From Arion vulgaris (lineage: Eukaryota > Mollusca > Gastropoda > Stylommatophora > Arionidae), in contig CM036760.1 of NCBI GenBank assembly GCA_020796225.1, positions 1,822,001 to 1,886,000 on the forward strand: a DNA stretch of 64,000 nt, read 5' to 3'. Under the pieces are notes generated by a model. It was given only the letters and a program-made list of their open reading frames with translations. It was not told the origin of the DNA and searched no databases. A program made the position numbers and the translations under genes. Below, one piece after another: positions 12,345 through 26,084 of this stretch; within the stretch, counting starts at the first letter, position 1, and each line of letters starts with the position of its first letter.

Positions 12345-14343
12345 AAGGTATTCTAGTTAAATAACATCTAACTGTTGAGCAGTTGACATGACTAATAAGG
12401 TACTCTAGTTAAATAACATCTAACTGTTGAGCAGTTGACATGACGTAGAAAGATATTGAAAGTTAAATAACATCTAACTGTTGAGCAGTTGACATGACGT
12501 AGAAAGATATTGAAAGTTAAATAACATCTAACTGTTGAGCAGTTGACATGACGTAGAAAGATATTGAAAGTTAAATAACATCTAACTGTTGAGCAGTTGA
12601 CATGACGTAGAAAGATAGTGAAAGTTAAATAACATCTAACTGTTGAGCAGTTGACATGACGTAGAAAGATATTGAAAGTTAAATAACATCTAACTGTTGA
12701 GCAGTTGACATGACGTAGAAAGATATTGAAAGTTAAATAACATCTAACTGTTGAGCAGTTGACATGACTAATAAGGTATTCTAGTTAAATAACATCTAAC
12801 TGTTGAGCAGTTGACATGACTAATAAGGTATCTAGTTAATAACATCTAACTGTTGAGCAGTTGACATGACGTAGAAAGATATTGAAAGTTAAATAACATC
12901 TAACTGTTGAGCAGTTGACATGACGTAGAAAGATATTGAAAGTTCAATAACATCTAACTGTTGAGCAGTTGACATGACGTAGAAAGATATTGAAAGTTAA
13001 ATAACATCTAACTGTTGAGCAGTTGACATGACGTAGAAAGATATTGAAAGTTAAATAACATCTAACTGTTGAGCAGTTGACATGACGTAGAAAGATATTG
13101 AAAGTTAAATAACATCTAACTGTTGAGCAGTTGACATGACGTAGAAAGATATTGAAAGTTAAATAACATCTAACTGTTGAGCAGTTGACATGACTAAAAG
13201 ATATCTAGTTCAATAACATCTAACTGTTGAGCAGTTGACATGACGTAGAAAGATATTGAAAGTTCAATAACATCTAACTGTTGAGCAGTTGACATGACGT
13301 AGAAAGATATTGAAAGTTAAATAACATCTAACTGTTGAGCAGTTGACATGACGTAGACAGATATTGAAAGTTAAATAACATCTAACTGTTGAGCAGTTGA
13401 CATGACGTAGAAAGATATTGAAAGTTAAATAACATCTAACTGTTGAGCAGTTGACATGACGTAGAAAGATATTGAAAGTTAAATAACATCTAACTGTTGA
13501 GCAGTTGACATGACGTAGAAAGATATTGAAAGTTAAATAACATCTAACTGTTGAGCAGTTGACATGACGTAGAAAGATATTGAAAGTTCAATAACATCTA
13601 ACTGTTGAGCAGTTGACATGACGTAGAAAGATATTGAAAGTTAAATAACATCTAACTGTTGAGCAGTTGACATGACGTAGAAAGATATTGAAAGTTCAAT
13701 AACATCTAACTGTTGAGCAGTTGACATGACGTAGAAAGATATTGAAAGTTAAATAACATCTAACTGTTGAGCAGTTGACATGACGTAGAAAGATATTGAA
13801 AGTTAAATAACATCTAACTGTTGAGCAGTTGACATGACGTAGAAAGATATTGAAAGTTAAATAACATCTAACTGTTGAGCAGTTGACATGACGTAGAAAG
13901 ATATTGAAAGTTAAATAACATCTAACTGTTTGAGCAGTTGACATGACGTAGAAAGATATTGAAAGTTCAATAACATCTAACTGTTGAGCAGTTGACATGA
14001 CGTAGAAAGATATTGAAAGTTAAATAACATCTAACTGTTGAGCAGTTGACATGACGTAGAAAGATATTGAAAGTTAATAACATCTAACTGTTGAGCAGTT
14101 GACATGACGTAGAAAGATATTGAAAGTTAAATAACATCTAACTGTTGAGCAGTTGACATGACGTAGAAAGATATTGAAAGTTAATAACATCTAACTGTTG
14201 AGCAGTTGACATGACGTAGAAAGATATTGAAAGTTCAATAACATCTAACTGTTGAGCAGTTGACATGACGTAGAAAGATATTGAAAGTTAAATAACATCT
14301 AACTGTTGAGCAGTTGACATGACGTAGAAAGATATTGAAAGTT
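12345..14343. repeat. 54-bp minisatellite, about 37 copies, with hairpin-forming core
   Basis: The main unit is gttaaataacatctaactgt, then tgagcagttgacatgacgta, then gaaagatattgaaa. A second unit type (actaataaggtattcta in place of acgtagaaagatattgaa) occurs at the left end and again near 12760-12835 and 13190, so the array mixes two variants. Each unit contains aactgttgagcagtt, a 5-bp inverted repeat around a 5-nt loop. It abuts the L-A element on the right. Confidence 0.97.
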
Positions 14344-14437
14344 AATTGTCTATTGTCTATCTCCAGGTAGAAGATGAAATTGCTTGTCCACTCTTGACGT
14401 TAAGTGTAGGGATAAATAATAATAATAATTCCTCTCG

Positions 14438-16505
14438 TTATACGTTACATAGAGCCTGCAAGTAATTTCTCCATACCGCTCTATCCTGAGCAACTCGATC
14501 AATCTCCTTCATGGGACTGAGACCGATATTTCCTGCCTCTCTCAGCAAAGTTCGTTTCAGGGTCTCCTTAGGTCGACCTCTCTTTCTTGAACCCTTTGCA
14601 TTCCACTTCAATGCCTGCTTTGATATTCGTTGATCATTTCTCCTCAAGGTGTGCCCAACATATCTCCATCTTCTCTTTCTTATAACAGTTGTCACTAGTG
14701 GTTGACCAGACATGTCCCTGATTTCATCACTTCTCCTGAATTCGTTCCATTTTATATTCATTATTTTTCGGAGACATCTATTTTCAAATGCATTCAACTT
14801 GTTTTCTATATCTTTAGTCATTTTCCAACTCTCGCTAGCATATGTTAGGATTGATACAACATTTGAATTTAAAATTCGTAATTTAGTTTTAATACTATAT
14901 AACTTGCAGTTCCATATTTTATTTAGACTTTTAAAAGCTGATGTTGCTTTACCAATTCGTATCATAATTTCTTTTTCAACATTTCCTGTGCAATCAAAAT
15001 TGCTACCTAAATAGGTGAACTGCTCTGTTATTGTTATCATTTTAGATTCCAGTGTGATATCTGCATTACTTGCCATAGGTGTCTTCATTATATTTGTTTT
15101 TTCATAGCTTATCTGCAGTCCAACTTTTGATGCTATAGATGACAAGTTGTCTGTTTTTCTTTACATATCTTGGTTGTTTCTACTTAACAAGGCAATATCA
15201 TCTGCAAAATCCAAATCTTCTAGTTGACTATTTTCTACCCAATCGATGCCAGTTTCGCCCCTGCAATATTTTCGCATCACCCAGTCAATGGCCACTCCAA
15301 ACAATAGCGGAGATAGAATACAGCCTTGCTTTACTTCGGTTTCAACCATAAACCAGTCGCTGTGTCCACCATCAGTGCGAACTGCACACTGTGAACCATC
15401 ATAGAGGCTCTTAATAATGTTTATTATTTTGTCTGGTATTCCATAGCATCTCAGAATATTCCACAGAGAGATTCTGTGTAGACTATCAAAGGCTTTTTAA
15501 AATCGATGAAATTTAGTATGAGTGGTTGTTGCTTCTCAATATGTTCCTCCAAAATTAGTCGTAGGGTAATTATTTGGTCTAAGCAGCTTCTCCCAGGTCT
15601 AAAACCAGTTTGTTCTTCTCTCAGGGTTGTGTCCACTGCTCCTTTGATTCTAATAAGAATGATTTTGCAGAAAGTCTTGGTCATTACTGATAATAGGGTG
15701 ATCCCTCTCCAGTTGTAACAATCTTTGAGATCACCTTTTTGGGGATCTTAACAATTATTCCTTTCTTCCATTGATCTGGGACAGTTTCTTCTTCCCATAC
15801 TTTATTAAATAGTTCTTGCACCTGGCTAATAGTTGTATCATCAGCCGCTTTGAGCATTTCTGCAGTAATGTTGTCATCACCCGCTGCCTTATTATTTATC
15901 AAGGAATCGATTGCCTCCTTGACCTCAGCTACACTTATCATTTCTTCGTTAATTGGTAGAGAGCTGTTTCTTGCCTCTTCGTCAAACTTGAGTAGTACTG
16001 GTGGATCAGGTCTATTTAATATTTCTTCAAAATGTTCTGCCCATCTTTTCTTCTGCTCGGTGTCTGATGTTAGAACTTTACCATCTTTACTCTTGATTGG
16101 TCCACTCTTTGAAACAAATGTTCCAGTAAGTTGTTTTAGTGTGTTGTATAGCATTTTACTGTTTCCAGTCTTAGCATGCATTTTCCCCTTCTTCGGCCAG
16201 TCGATTGACATATGCTCTTTTATCTCTTCTAGCCGTTCTTTTCACTTCCTTGTCTTTTAGTTTATATTCCTCTTTAGCTTGGATTTCATCTGTTGCATCG
16301 TTCGTATTAAATATCGCTAGTTTCATCTTTCTTCTTTCTTGAATACATTTCCAGGTGTCATCGCTTATCCAGGGTTTTCTGTCTTTCGTCTTTAATCCTG
16401 CACTACTATTTAGCTGCCTCCAATAGTGTGTCTTTGATCTTAGTGTAGGGATAGGAGCTTTTAATTTGCGTTCTAGAGCCAGATGAGTCGCTCTTGTTGT
16501 GTTAT
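14438..16505 (-). mobile_element. L-A: RTE-like non-LTR retrotransposon, 5'-truncated and frameshifted
   Basis: Minus-strand frames in order give one reverse transcriptase protein. 16515-16171: the linker before RT (RKPWISDDTW, then KEVKRTARRDKRAYVNRLAEE). 16211-15684: RT fingers and palm start (NNKAAGDDNITAEMLKAA, VPDQWKKGIIVKIPKK). 15684-15451: EEQTGFRPGRSCLDQI and NFIDFKK, where the FxDF first catalytic Asp motif is kept. 15349-15161: VKQGCILSPLLFGVAIDW and LDFADDIALLS, the catalytic FADD box. 15145-14438: thumb and C-terminus (QFTYLGSNF, LTYASESWK, RGRPKETLKRTLLREAG). An intact element would turn RNA into DNA at a nicked target. Several frameshifts and the missing endonuclease domain show that it is dead, although the 235-codon C-terminal frame is still open. 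A plus-strand relative lies at 41770-42495. Confidence 0.9.
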
Positions 16506-16610
16506 ATCCGTTCATGTAGTGTGGTCTTGATATTGTCTATCCATCTTTTTCTTGGCCTACCCTTCGCTCTAGTGTCTGATCTCTTTTTATTGTATGCTGT
16601 TATTGGAAGT
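16440..16610 (-). pseudogene. Tail of a different LINE joined to the 5' end of L-A
   Basis: Reading the minus strand from 16610, the translation gives AKGRPRKRWIDNIKTTLHE, a basic C-terminal motif of another non-LTR family, and then TTRATHLALERK, also typical of LINE C-termini. At about 16450 it passes into the L-A pre-RT linker in the same direction. The order (C-terminus of one element upstream of the middle of another) means an insertion of 5'-truncated L-A next to, or into, an older LINE tail. Confidence 0.45.
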
Positions 16611-16659
16611 TGATTAGCGATAGTTAATAAATCAATTGTTAATCTTTAGCGGTTTTTCA

Positions 16660-17205
16660 AACATAGTATATTCAGTTGACAAGAAACAGGTTGGTACATC
16701 TTGCTTACCTGATGGTTGTACCTATTCAGTTGAGAAGAAACAGGCTGGTACACCTTGCTTGCCTGATGGTAATACCTATTTAGTTGAGAAGAAACAGGTT
16801 TGTACACCTTGCTTACCTGATGGTAATACCTATTCAGTTGACAAGAAACAGGCTGGTACACCTTGCTTACCTGATGGTGATACCTATTTAGTTGAGAAGA
16901 AACAGGATGGTACACCTTGCTTACCTGATGGTGATACCTATTCAGTTGAGAAGAAACAGGATGGTACACCTTGCTTACCTGATGGTGATACCTATTCAGT
17001 TGAGAAGAAACAGGTTGGTACACCTTGCTTACCTGATGGTGATACCTATTCAGTTGAGAAGAAACAGGTTGGTGCACCTTGCTTACCTGATGGTGATACC
17101 TATTCAGTTGAGAAGAAACAGATTGGTACACCTTGCTTACCTGATGGTGATACCTATTCAGTTGAGAAGAAACAGGTTGGTACACCTTGATTACCTGATG
17201 GTGAC
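16660..17205. repeat. 54-bp minisatellite, 10 copies
   Basis: The unit ggtgatacctattcagttga...cttgcttacctgat is repeated ten times, with gtaata in place of gtgata in early copies. It is open in several frames on both strands because 54 is a multiple of three (EKKQVGTPCLPDGDTYSV on plus). This is interpreted as satellite DNA. Confidence 0.95.
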
Positions 17206-17382
17206 ACCTACTACAAAGAATCATTGTTGTTATCTTGCTCTACAACATTAATCTTTAGATTCTGATATTTTCTTTTATTTTGAATATCTTTATTACATGT
17301 TGTCTTGGTTGAACCGTCTGAGATGAAACGCTTCACTCCATAATTATCTTCTTCTTCAGCCAATGATATCTTTTTATCATCT

Positions 17383-17860
17383 TCAAATAGGCTTGTACTG
17401 AGCAGAGCTTAGACGCTCTAAAAGTCCTTTAAAACCTTTTCTTTCATAGGTCAGATGTCTCGACGCAGCAACCGTGATGTTCAAAACATCAGTTACATCC
17501 TGAATCCACCTTCTCCGTTTTCTTCTTCGTCTCCTCTTTGCTGGGATACCTCCATTCACGATGGTCTTACCCAACCCTTCGTGTCTCTTGAAATGTCCAA
17601 AATACTTCAATTATCTCATTCTTATTTGTAACATCAGCCTATTTTTATTTAATTTTGAGTTATTTCTGGGTAGATCTATTTGTTCTCTTCTCTGTCCATC
17701 ATATACTGTGGAATCTTCTGTAACACTTATTTTCAAAATCGCATATGTTTTTCAATCGTCGTGTTAAACGTCCATGTTTCACACCCATATGCTGGCACTG
17801 GGAGTATATATGCTCTTAGTATTCTGATATTTGTTTTCTTGCGAGTTCCATTTCATACTA
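17383..17860 (-). pseudogene. L-C LINE C-terminal part
   Basis: The minus strand gives ILRAYILPVPAYGCETWTF (17845-17765), then, after frameshifts, KYFGHFKRHEGLGKTIVN, GGIPAKRRRRRKRRRW, IQDVTDVLN and HLTYERKGFKGLLERL. This is the conserved C-terminal order of one RT family also seen at 32200, 39690 and 45640. The 40-bp array at 17850-18245 takes over exactly where the coding sequence should continue upstream. Dead copy. Confidence 0.75.
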
Positions 17861-18245
17861 GACTCTTTGTATGCTGTTTCAGACATACGACTTCATACTA
17901 GACTCTTTGTGTGCCGTTTCAGACATACGACTTCATACTAGACTCTTTGTGTGCTGTTTCAGACATACGACTTCATACTAGACTCTTTGTATGCTGTTTC
18001 AGACATACGACTTCATATTAGACTCTTTGTGTGCTGTTTCAGACATACGACTTCATACTAGACTCTTTGTATGCTGTTTCAGACATACGACTTCATACTA
18101 GACTCTTTGTATGCCGTTTCAGACATACGACTTCATACTAGACTCTTTGTATGCCGTTTCAGACATACGACTTCATACTAGACTCTTGTATGCGTTTCAG
18201 ACATACGATTCATACTAGACTTTTGTATGCGTTTCAGACATACGA
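17850..18245. repeat. 40-bp minisatellite, about 10 copies, inside L-C
   Basis: The unit gactctttgtatgctgtttc+agacatacgacttcatacta repeats head to tail. The last two copies are shortened. Its right half joins the L-C reading frame at about 17850, so the array probably grew from L-C DNA or at its edge. Confidence 0.93.
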
Positions 18246-18723
18246 TTTCCCCAGAAGATTTCCATTGTTACTGTTCTAGCACATTTCTACCATTTGTTCG
18301 TCATACCAGGTTACAATCTTTCAACTATCTTGACACATTTCATCTCGATTTTTACTTTCAACTTCCAGGTTTCCTTTTATTTATCCGCTCTTCATTGAAA
18401 AGCTATTCTAGCATAAGCAACTACCGGTACATAACTGAGGAGTATAACCGAGAAATGTAAAGATGTATGTCGAACCACAGCCCCTGAAGTCATAAAATCG
18501 TTCAGCTCAAGAGGAAATTCCCGGAGATCATGACATTTTCGTCATGTGACTTGATTTCCAATATTGTTAGATAATGAGGCTATCATATTAAAAGCAATAC
18601 AACATGTGAAAACTCGATTATATAATATCACAATTTAAATGTAATGCCAAGAAGTATCAGTAGTATTAACACTTCTCATAACGAAATAACCATTGACCCA
18701 CAAAAGTATGCATAATTACAACA
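18246..18723. other. Unassigned spacer
   Basis: There is a 77-codon plus-strand frame (18227-18460) that starts within the array edge and has no recognised motif. The rest is AT-rich with no visible gene. Confidence 0.35.
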
Positions 18724-19625
18724 ACTCTTACACTGTTCTACTCTTACACTGTTCTACTCTTACACTGTTCTAACAAACTCTTACACTATTCTAACAAACT
18801 CTTACACTAATCTAACAAACTCTTACACTGTTCTACTCTTACACTGTTCTACTCTTACACTGTTCTACTCTTACATTGTTCTACTCTTACACTGTTCTAC
18901 TATTACATTGTTCTACTCTTACACTGTTCTACTCTTACATTGTTCTACTCTTACACTGTTCTACTCTTACATTGTTCTACTCTTACACTGTTCTACTATT
19001 ACACTGTTCTACTCTTACATTGTTCTACTCTTACATTGTTCTACTCTTACACTATTCTACTCTTACACTGTTCTACTCTTACATTGTTCTAACAAACTCT
19101 TACACTATTCTAACAAACTCTTACACTGTTCTAACAAACTCTTACACTATTCTACTCTTACACTGTTCTACTCTTACACTATTCTACTCTTACACTATTC
19201 TACTCTTACACTATTCTACTCTTACACTATTCTACTCTTACACTGTTCTAACAAACTCTTACACTATTCTAACAAACTCTTACACTATTCTAACAAACTC
19301 TTACACTATTCTACTCTTACACTGTTCTACTCTTACACTGTTCTACTCTTACACTATTCTACTCTTACACTATTCTAACAAACTATTACACTGTTCTAAC
19401 AAATTCTTACACTGTTCTAACAAATTCTTACACTGTTCTAACAAATTCTTACACTGTTCTAACAAATTCTTACACTGTTCTACTCTTACACTATTCTAAC
19501 AAACTATTACACTGTTCTAACAAATACTTACACTGTTCTAACAAATTCTTACACTGTTCTAACAAATTCTTACACTGTTCTAACAAATTCTTACACTGTT
19601 CTACTCTTACACTATTCTAACAAAC
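18724..19625. repeat. Mixed 16/21-bp minisatellite (cttacactgttcta core)
   Basis: About 50 units share cttacac(t/a)ttcta. They are spaced either by ct (16-bp period) or by acaaact (21-bp period), arranged in blocks. The long plus-strand frames (207 and 156 codons, rich in LLHCSTLTLFYSY) come from the pyrimidine-rich strand lacking stops. Confidence 0.95.
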
Positions 19626-20191
19626 ATACATTAAAGTCATACAAAATAAAAGGAAATTTCCCAATTTGACTGAGCTGAACCTCAGCCCCCTCGATAACAG
19701 AAGGCCGAATAGCTTAGCCGACTAACGGAAATTCCAGTTTGACGTGGGCTGGCTTTTATAAATGTTTGATAGAACACTGTAAACTGTACAGTAGTTTGTC
19801 TCAATTCTTCGAGTTGATGGTTATTTATTGCAGAAAAGTGTTAATAATACTGATATTCCTTAGTGTTAAACTGAATTTCTGACATAATATAACCAAGTTC
19901 TTGCATGTTGTGCTATTTTTTAAATGAATTCTTTTCTATCCAACACTTCTGAAATAAGAGATTTAAGAGGCATTTGTGATCTGATTTCGGAACATGTTTG
20001 CCTGAGCTCGTCGGCCTAATGTTACTGGTGGCCAGGGCTGAACATCTGTATATTACCGGGGGTCAATGCTGAATAGAATAATATGATAGATCTATTGAAA
20101 CAGAGGTGAATGTTTAACGGAGTATATGCTATGTACTACCATTAAAGTATATGTGATGTGTTGAATAGAAATGTATTTGAGAGATATATAT

Positions 20192-20222
<31 letters not shown>

Positions 20223-21200
20223 CATAATTAAATGCAAACTATGTTGTTGATATTAAACAGCACGAAGAAGCATGTAACAAATCACTATGTAGAGCCATAT
20301 GTAGTGTATACATGATTTATCATTTCACGACAATAAAACTATGTATTAATATATCTATACATATATAAAAATGCTCAAGTCTCAATTTTGTAGTTGAAAG
20401 AAAATATTGGCATACATTGTGGTTTTTTTTGTTACGCCAGACGTTATGGTTTGTATTTAATAGGTCAATTTTCAAATGATTATATACATGAAATAGAAAA
20501 TTGATGAAAAATTGGATCGTCTAAGATGGGTATAAGATTAATTAAAATGAAGAATTCAAATTTGGATTGATTATTCAATGGCAAAATTGCGAGGGAAGAA
20601 ACTTCTGTGAAATGCTTCTGAACCCACTATCGCACTCCTGGAAGACTTCAGCACCCACTGGGGGGCTGCCCCGCCCACTTTGGAAACCCATGATCTACAG
20701 GTATCATCACAAAATGACAGAGGTAAACGACAAGTGAAAACCAATATTTAATCAAGAATCATTTGTAAAAAAATTTAAGAAAAAATATTCGATAATGAAA
20801 AAGAGCTTCAACGATGACTAAGTTAATGCGAACAAGAAAGAGAAATTTCTAACAAGAAAAATAAATAAATGAGGTTCAGTAATGCAGTGTTTTAGCGTTG
20901 AAATGTGAATAGCTACTGGAGGCAGTAGCAGATAGATAGAAATAGATATAGACAGAGCGAGAAAAAGAAGACAAGAAATAGAAAAGTGAAGAAGTAGACG
21001 ACTGTCGGGTTGGGTGGGAACAAATAGAGAAAAAAAAACATGAGTGGAAATGAGATTTGAAAGGACTAACAAGCCTGTAATCAACAAACCGCTAGTTATT
21101 GCTTCTGTATTAATTGGACGCCCATTTTATCCAGAACTAAAGCTCCTGTAACGGCCATGTTGTATTTCTACACTGCAAACTTTTCCTTCATGAGTTAACC
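19626..21200. other. Intergenic DNA without a recognised gene
   Basis: AT-rich. A (CA/TA)n microsatellite lies at about 20186-20222. Near 20655-20700 the string gggggctgccccgcccactt followed by ggaaaccc resembles the ends of hAT-type transposons, but no partner inverted repeat was found. The minus-strand 89-codon frame at 20818-21087 shows no family signature. Confidence 0.4.
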
Positions 21201-21204
21201 TTTT

Positions 21205-21600
21205 AGCGCTCATGATGCCGGGAGATGTCGGGAAGGAGCAACCGGAAACTCGGACTCCACTTCAACCGGTTGAACAAAGGACAATCCCAAGCAAACAGAG
21301 AAGCAAGCTCAGCGATGGAAGGAAAACATATATCATTTAGATTTCCCGCTCGAGTGTAGGCCTTTTCCCCGCCCTCAACACCCAGCTCATTGATTGGCTG
21401 TTTTCTTTGCTGGGAGTCCAGGCTCTTGCAGACGTGACAAGAACGGAGAGAAAATGGCGCCCGCCGGAAATCAAAACCCAATATCCAACCGGAACCACGT
21501 GCACTGACGCGAGGAGAGCTAGGAACCCAATAGCGCAATTTCCTGTCCCTGCTTGCCTTACATCTCACTGAACAACTCTTCTCCTCCCGCATCGACCGAC
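21205..21600. promoter_or_regulatory. GC-rich, motif-dense patch, candidate promoter
   Basis: A roughly 400-bp island clearly richer in G, C and CpG than its surroundings. It contains three ETS-type CCGGAA cores (gccggaaat near 21463, ccggaac near 21490 and ccggaaac near 21243), a YY1-like aaaatggcgcc (21451-21461), inverted CCAAT elements (tgattggctg near 21391), a CACGTG E-box (near 21496) and a gacgtgac CRE-like half site. This mix is typical of animal housekeeping-type promoters. No downstream exon could be identified in either direction, and a 141-codon minus-strand frame covers it without homology. Confidence 0.35.
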
Positions 21601-21661
21601 AGACGGTTAGAGAGGAGAGATACATCACGAAGTAACTAAGCCATCAGTCTGATAGTATTAA

Positions 21662-23195
<1,534 letters not shown>

Positions 23196-23844
23196 TACTG
23201 TATATTCTGTCTATCTACCCCCGCTGTTGTTTGTTTATTACATACAATGTCAGGAAACAATGTGACATAATGACTGGATGACAAACTTCTCCAAACTTCT
23301 CACACAAACCCCATTACTGCTCAACAAACTGCTCACACACAAACTGCTCACACAAAATCCCCAAAAAACTGCCCCCAAACAAACTATACTCATTTCTTGC
23401 ATATATTTAGGAAGGAGAAGCAATGAACTGCCCTAATCTGTTCACTTCTTCACTTGAAAGTCTGTTTTTCCCGGCTTCCATGGGTAAGGGGCGGAAGTCA
23501 GATCAAGAACGATTACTCGAAAGTTGTGAGCTTGACACGGCATATTGTTTTCCCCCTGATCAAACACTAACTAGCACTATACAGCTTGTGGGATTGAAAG
23601 CATGGTCTCGTAGTCGCTGACAATGATAATTTCAGTTAGTGCGCTTTGTCTCTCAAGCATAACGATACAATGAAGGCTTGCTCGTTATTAAGATTTGATT
23701 GAATCAAACACGACGTCTCTCACAATGTGAAAGATCACCCCAAACAACAAAACAACAACATGAACAGAGAAGAAAAAAATTTAAAAGGGATTTTGTTTGA
23801 AACAATGGAAAAATATATTTATGATCCTGGTTTGTGTAACAGAA
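23196..23844. other. Unassigned spacer
   Basis: Contains short imperfect repeats of aaactgctcacacaaa (23285-23385) and a 65-codon frame at 23423-23620 with no recognised motif. No gene called. Confidence 0.4.
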
Positions 23845-24350
23845 GGAAACGTGAGACGTAGCGGGAAAAGAAAAAATGCAGAGAGATATAGAAATATAGC
23901 CCAGGAAAAAGGAAAAGCGAGAGGGGTGCAAAATAAAAACCGAGACAGAGATGAAAAGAGGCAGAGGACACAGACAAGAGATGAAAAGAAGAGACATAGA
24001 GAAGAAGTTTGAAAGAGACAAAGAGGGAGGAAAGAGAAAGACACAGAGATGACGATGAGAGTGACACAGAGATGAAGATCAGAGAGACACAGAGAGGAGG
24101 AGAAAAGGGGACATAGAGAAAAGTATGCAAAGAGGCCCAGGGGGGGGAGGAAGAGAAAACACAGAGATAAGATGAAAGAGAAAAGAGAGGAGGAAAAAGG
24201 AGAACACAGGTGAAGTAACAGAGATGCAGAGAAGAAAAGAGAGAGATAGGGAGGCAAGAGAAAATAGAGAAACGGTGGGGAAAAAAGAAAGACAGAAAAC
24301 GAGAAAGTGGCAAAAGAAAAAAAAGGAAAAGAAAAAAAAAAAAATAAAGA
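23845..24350. repeat. Polypurine tract, about 500 bp
   Basis: The plus strand is almost entirely A and G (agagacagagatgaaaagag-type sequence), without a fixed period. The complementary polypyrimidine strand yields spurious 185-209-codon frames (FFSFPFFSF...). Such tracts can form triplex DNA and are hard to sequence. Confidence 0.9.
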
Positions 24351-24599
24351 AAATGATGGGATGATATAAACATCATCTTTTACCTTCTTTGAGTAAAATG
24401 TTACTTGCATCTTTGTCGTACCAAAAACTATAAACTTAATGCCCCCTTCGTAGCATTGGCGAGGCCACAGGACATAATTTCAAGACTGACATTTTTGTGG
24501 GAATTAAACATTTATTCAAATAAATTTGACACTGGAAGCGTTTTCCCCGCATATTCTAGTTTTTGGGTTTTTTGTCAAAGGTTTAAATTAGTGATCAAC

Positions 24600-25165
24600 T
24601 TTTTATTTAATTGACGTGATAAACTTTTTTTCTTAATTGCCGTGATCAACTTTATCTATCTTAATTGCGATCCTTTATCTATCTTAATTGACGTGATCAA
24701 CTTTATCTATCTTAATTGACGTGACCCTTTTTCTATCTTAATTGACGTGATCAACTTTATCTATTTAATTGATGACAACTTTATCTATCTTAATTGACGT
24801 GATCAACTTTATCTATCTTAATTGACGTGATCAACTTTATCTATCTTAATTGACGCGATCAATTTTATCTATCTTAATTGATGATCAACTTTATCTATCT
24901 TAATTGACGTGATCAACTTTATCTATCTTAATTGACGTGATCAACTTTATCTATCTTAATTGACGTGATCAACTTTATCTATCTTAATTGACGTGATCAA
25001 CTTTATTATTTAATTGACGTGATAACTTTATCTATCTTAATTGACGTGATAAACTTTATCTATCTTAATTGAGGGATAAACTTTTCTATCTTAATTGACG
25101 TGATCAACTTTATCTATTTAATTGACTGATCAATTTTTCTATCTTAATTGACTGATCAACCATGA
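24600..25165. repeat. 28-bp minisatellite, about 20 degenerate copies
   Basis: The unit is gtgatcaactttatctatct+taattgac. Many copies lack one to six bases at random positions, mostly single-base drops, unlike the clean arrays elsewhere. This may reflect uncorrected read errors. Confidence 0.93.
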
Positions 25166-26084
25166 CCTATTTTTTACCGTCTGTTCCGATAGAACTAAAA
25201 CTCAATCTCCCCAAAATTTTGATATCAGGAATTTGGGGAAAAAAATATCGTTTCTTACTTTGAAACAAACCAAGTATCTTTAAAACGAGAGGCAAACCCC
25301 CTTACCTCCACACCACAATGATCCCAGGGTTACTGTGGCTTTAACACCCAAAAAGACCCCAGGGTTATGAGACCTGTAAAAACCCAAATGATCCTAGGGT
25401 TTGTGGCCCTTAACCCCATTAGGTCCCGCATTATGAAATTTTATTGATCACTGTTAAATTAAAGTTGAGATGTAAAGAATTAATAGAGAAGTTGGAAGTA
25501 GAAAATATTACAGTTACAGTAATTAATCGTGACATGAAGTATTAATAATGATGTCATGAATGTATAATTCATGGTGAAATATTATAAATACAAGGACTAA
25601 TACAAGATGTTTGAACAAATGAATACATATTTTTTTTTTAAAAAAATAATTGAAAGTTGTATACAAAATATATATGTAAAAGGGAATTTCAATATAAAAA
25701 AGATAAAACAAAAACAATAAAATGAGAATATGTTTTAAGATTTTTATCTTCCTTTTTTAATTTGTGGAAACCTGACAGACCTGAAGCAGACTCCCCCAGT
25801 TTGTGGCCCCAATAAATGAAGCGATGACCAGAGATCGCTGAAGAAGAAAAATATTTAGTCTAACATATTTGATGATCTATATTGTTAGCAACGGTTATGT
25901 TCCCCAAAAAAACAATTTGTTATATATCAGTCCGATGTAAAAAATATTATAAAACACGGAAATACAAATAAGGGGAAAAAATCTGTGTCTATCGGGCCAA
26001 AAAAAAACGACGATAAAAAGGGGAAGAATGACAAAAAACATATATTTCTTTCCTTCCCAAATTTTTTACCTTTTTTATAATGGT
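25166..26084. other. AT-rich spacer with three weak CAGGGTTA repeats
   Basis: Near 25318-25425 a segment of about 45 bp with gatcccagggtta/gatcctagggttt occurs three times imperfectly. The remainder is AT-rich with long A or T runs and no recognised feature. Confidence 0.4.

Noticed and set aside
16636..17251. Frames of 184, 192 and 119 codons with CLPDGDTYSVEKKQ-type repeats
   Set aside because: Open on both strands simultaneously, as expected for a 54-bp satellite.
18876..19499. 207-codon plus-strand frame
   Set aside because: Translation of the cttacactgttcta satellite.
21203..21628. 141-codon minus-strand frame over the GC-rich patch
   Set aside because: Open probably because of base composition; no domain or homologue recognised. 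The patch is better explained as regulatory DNA.
23781..24410. 209- and 185-codon minus-strand frames, Phe/Ser/Leu-rich
   Set aside because: Complement of the polypurine tract, which has almost no stop codons on that strand.
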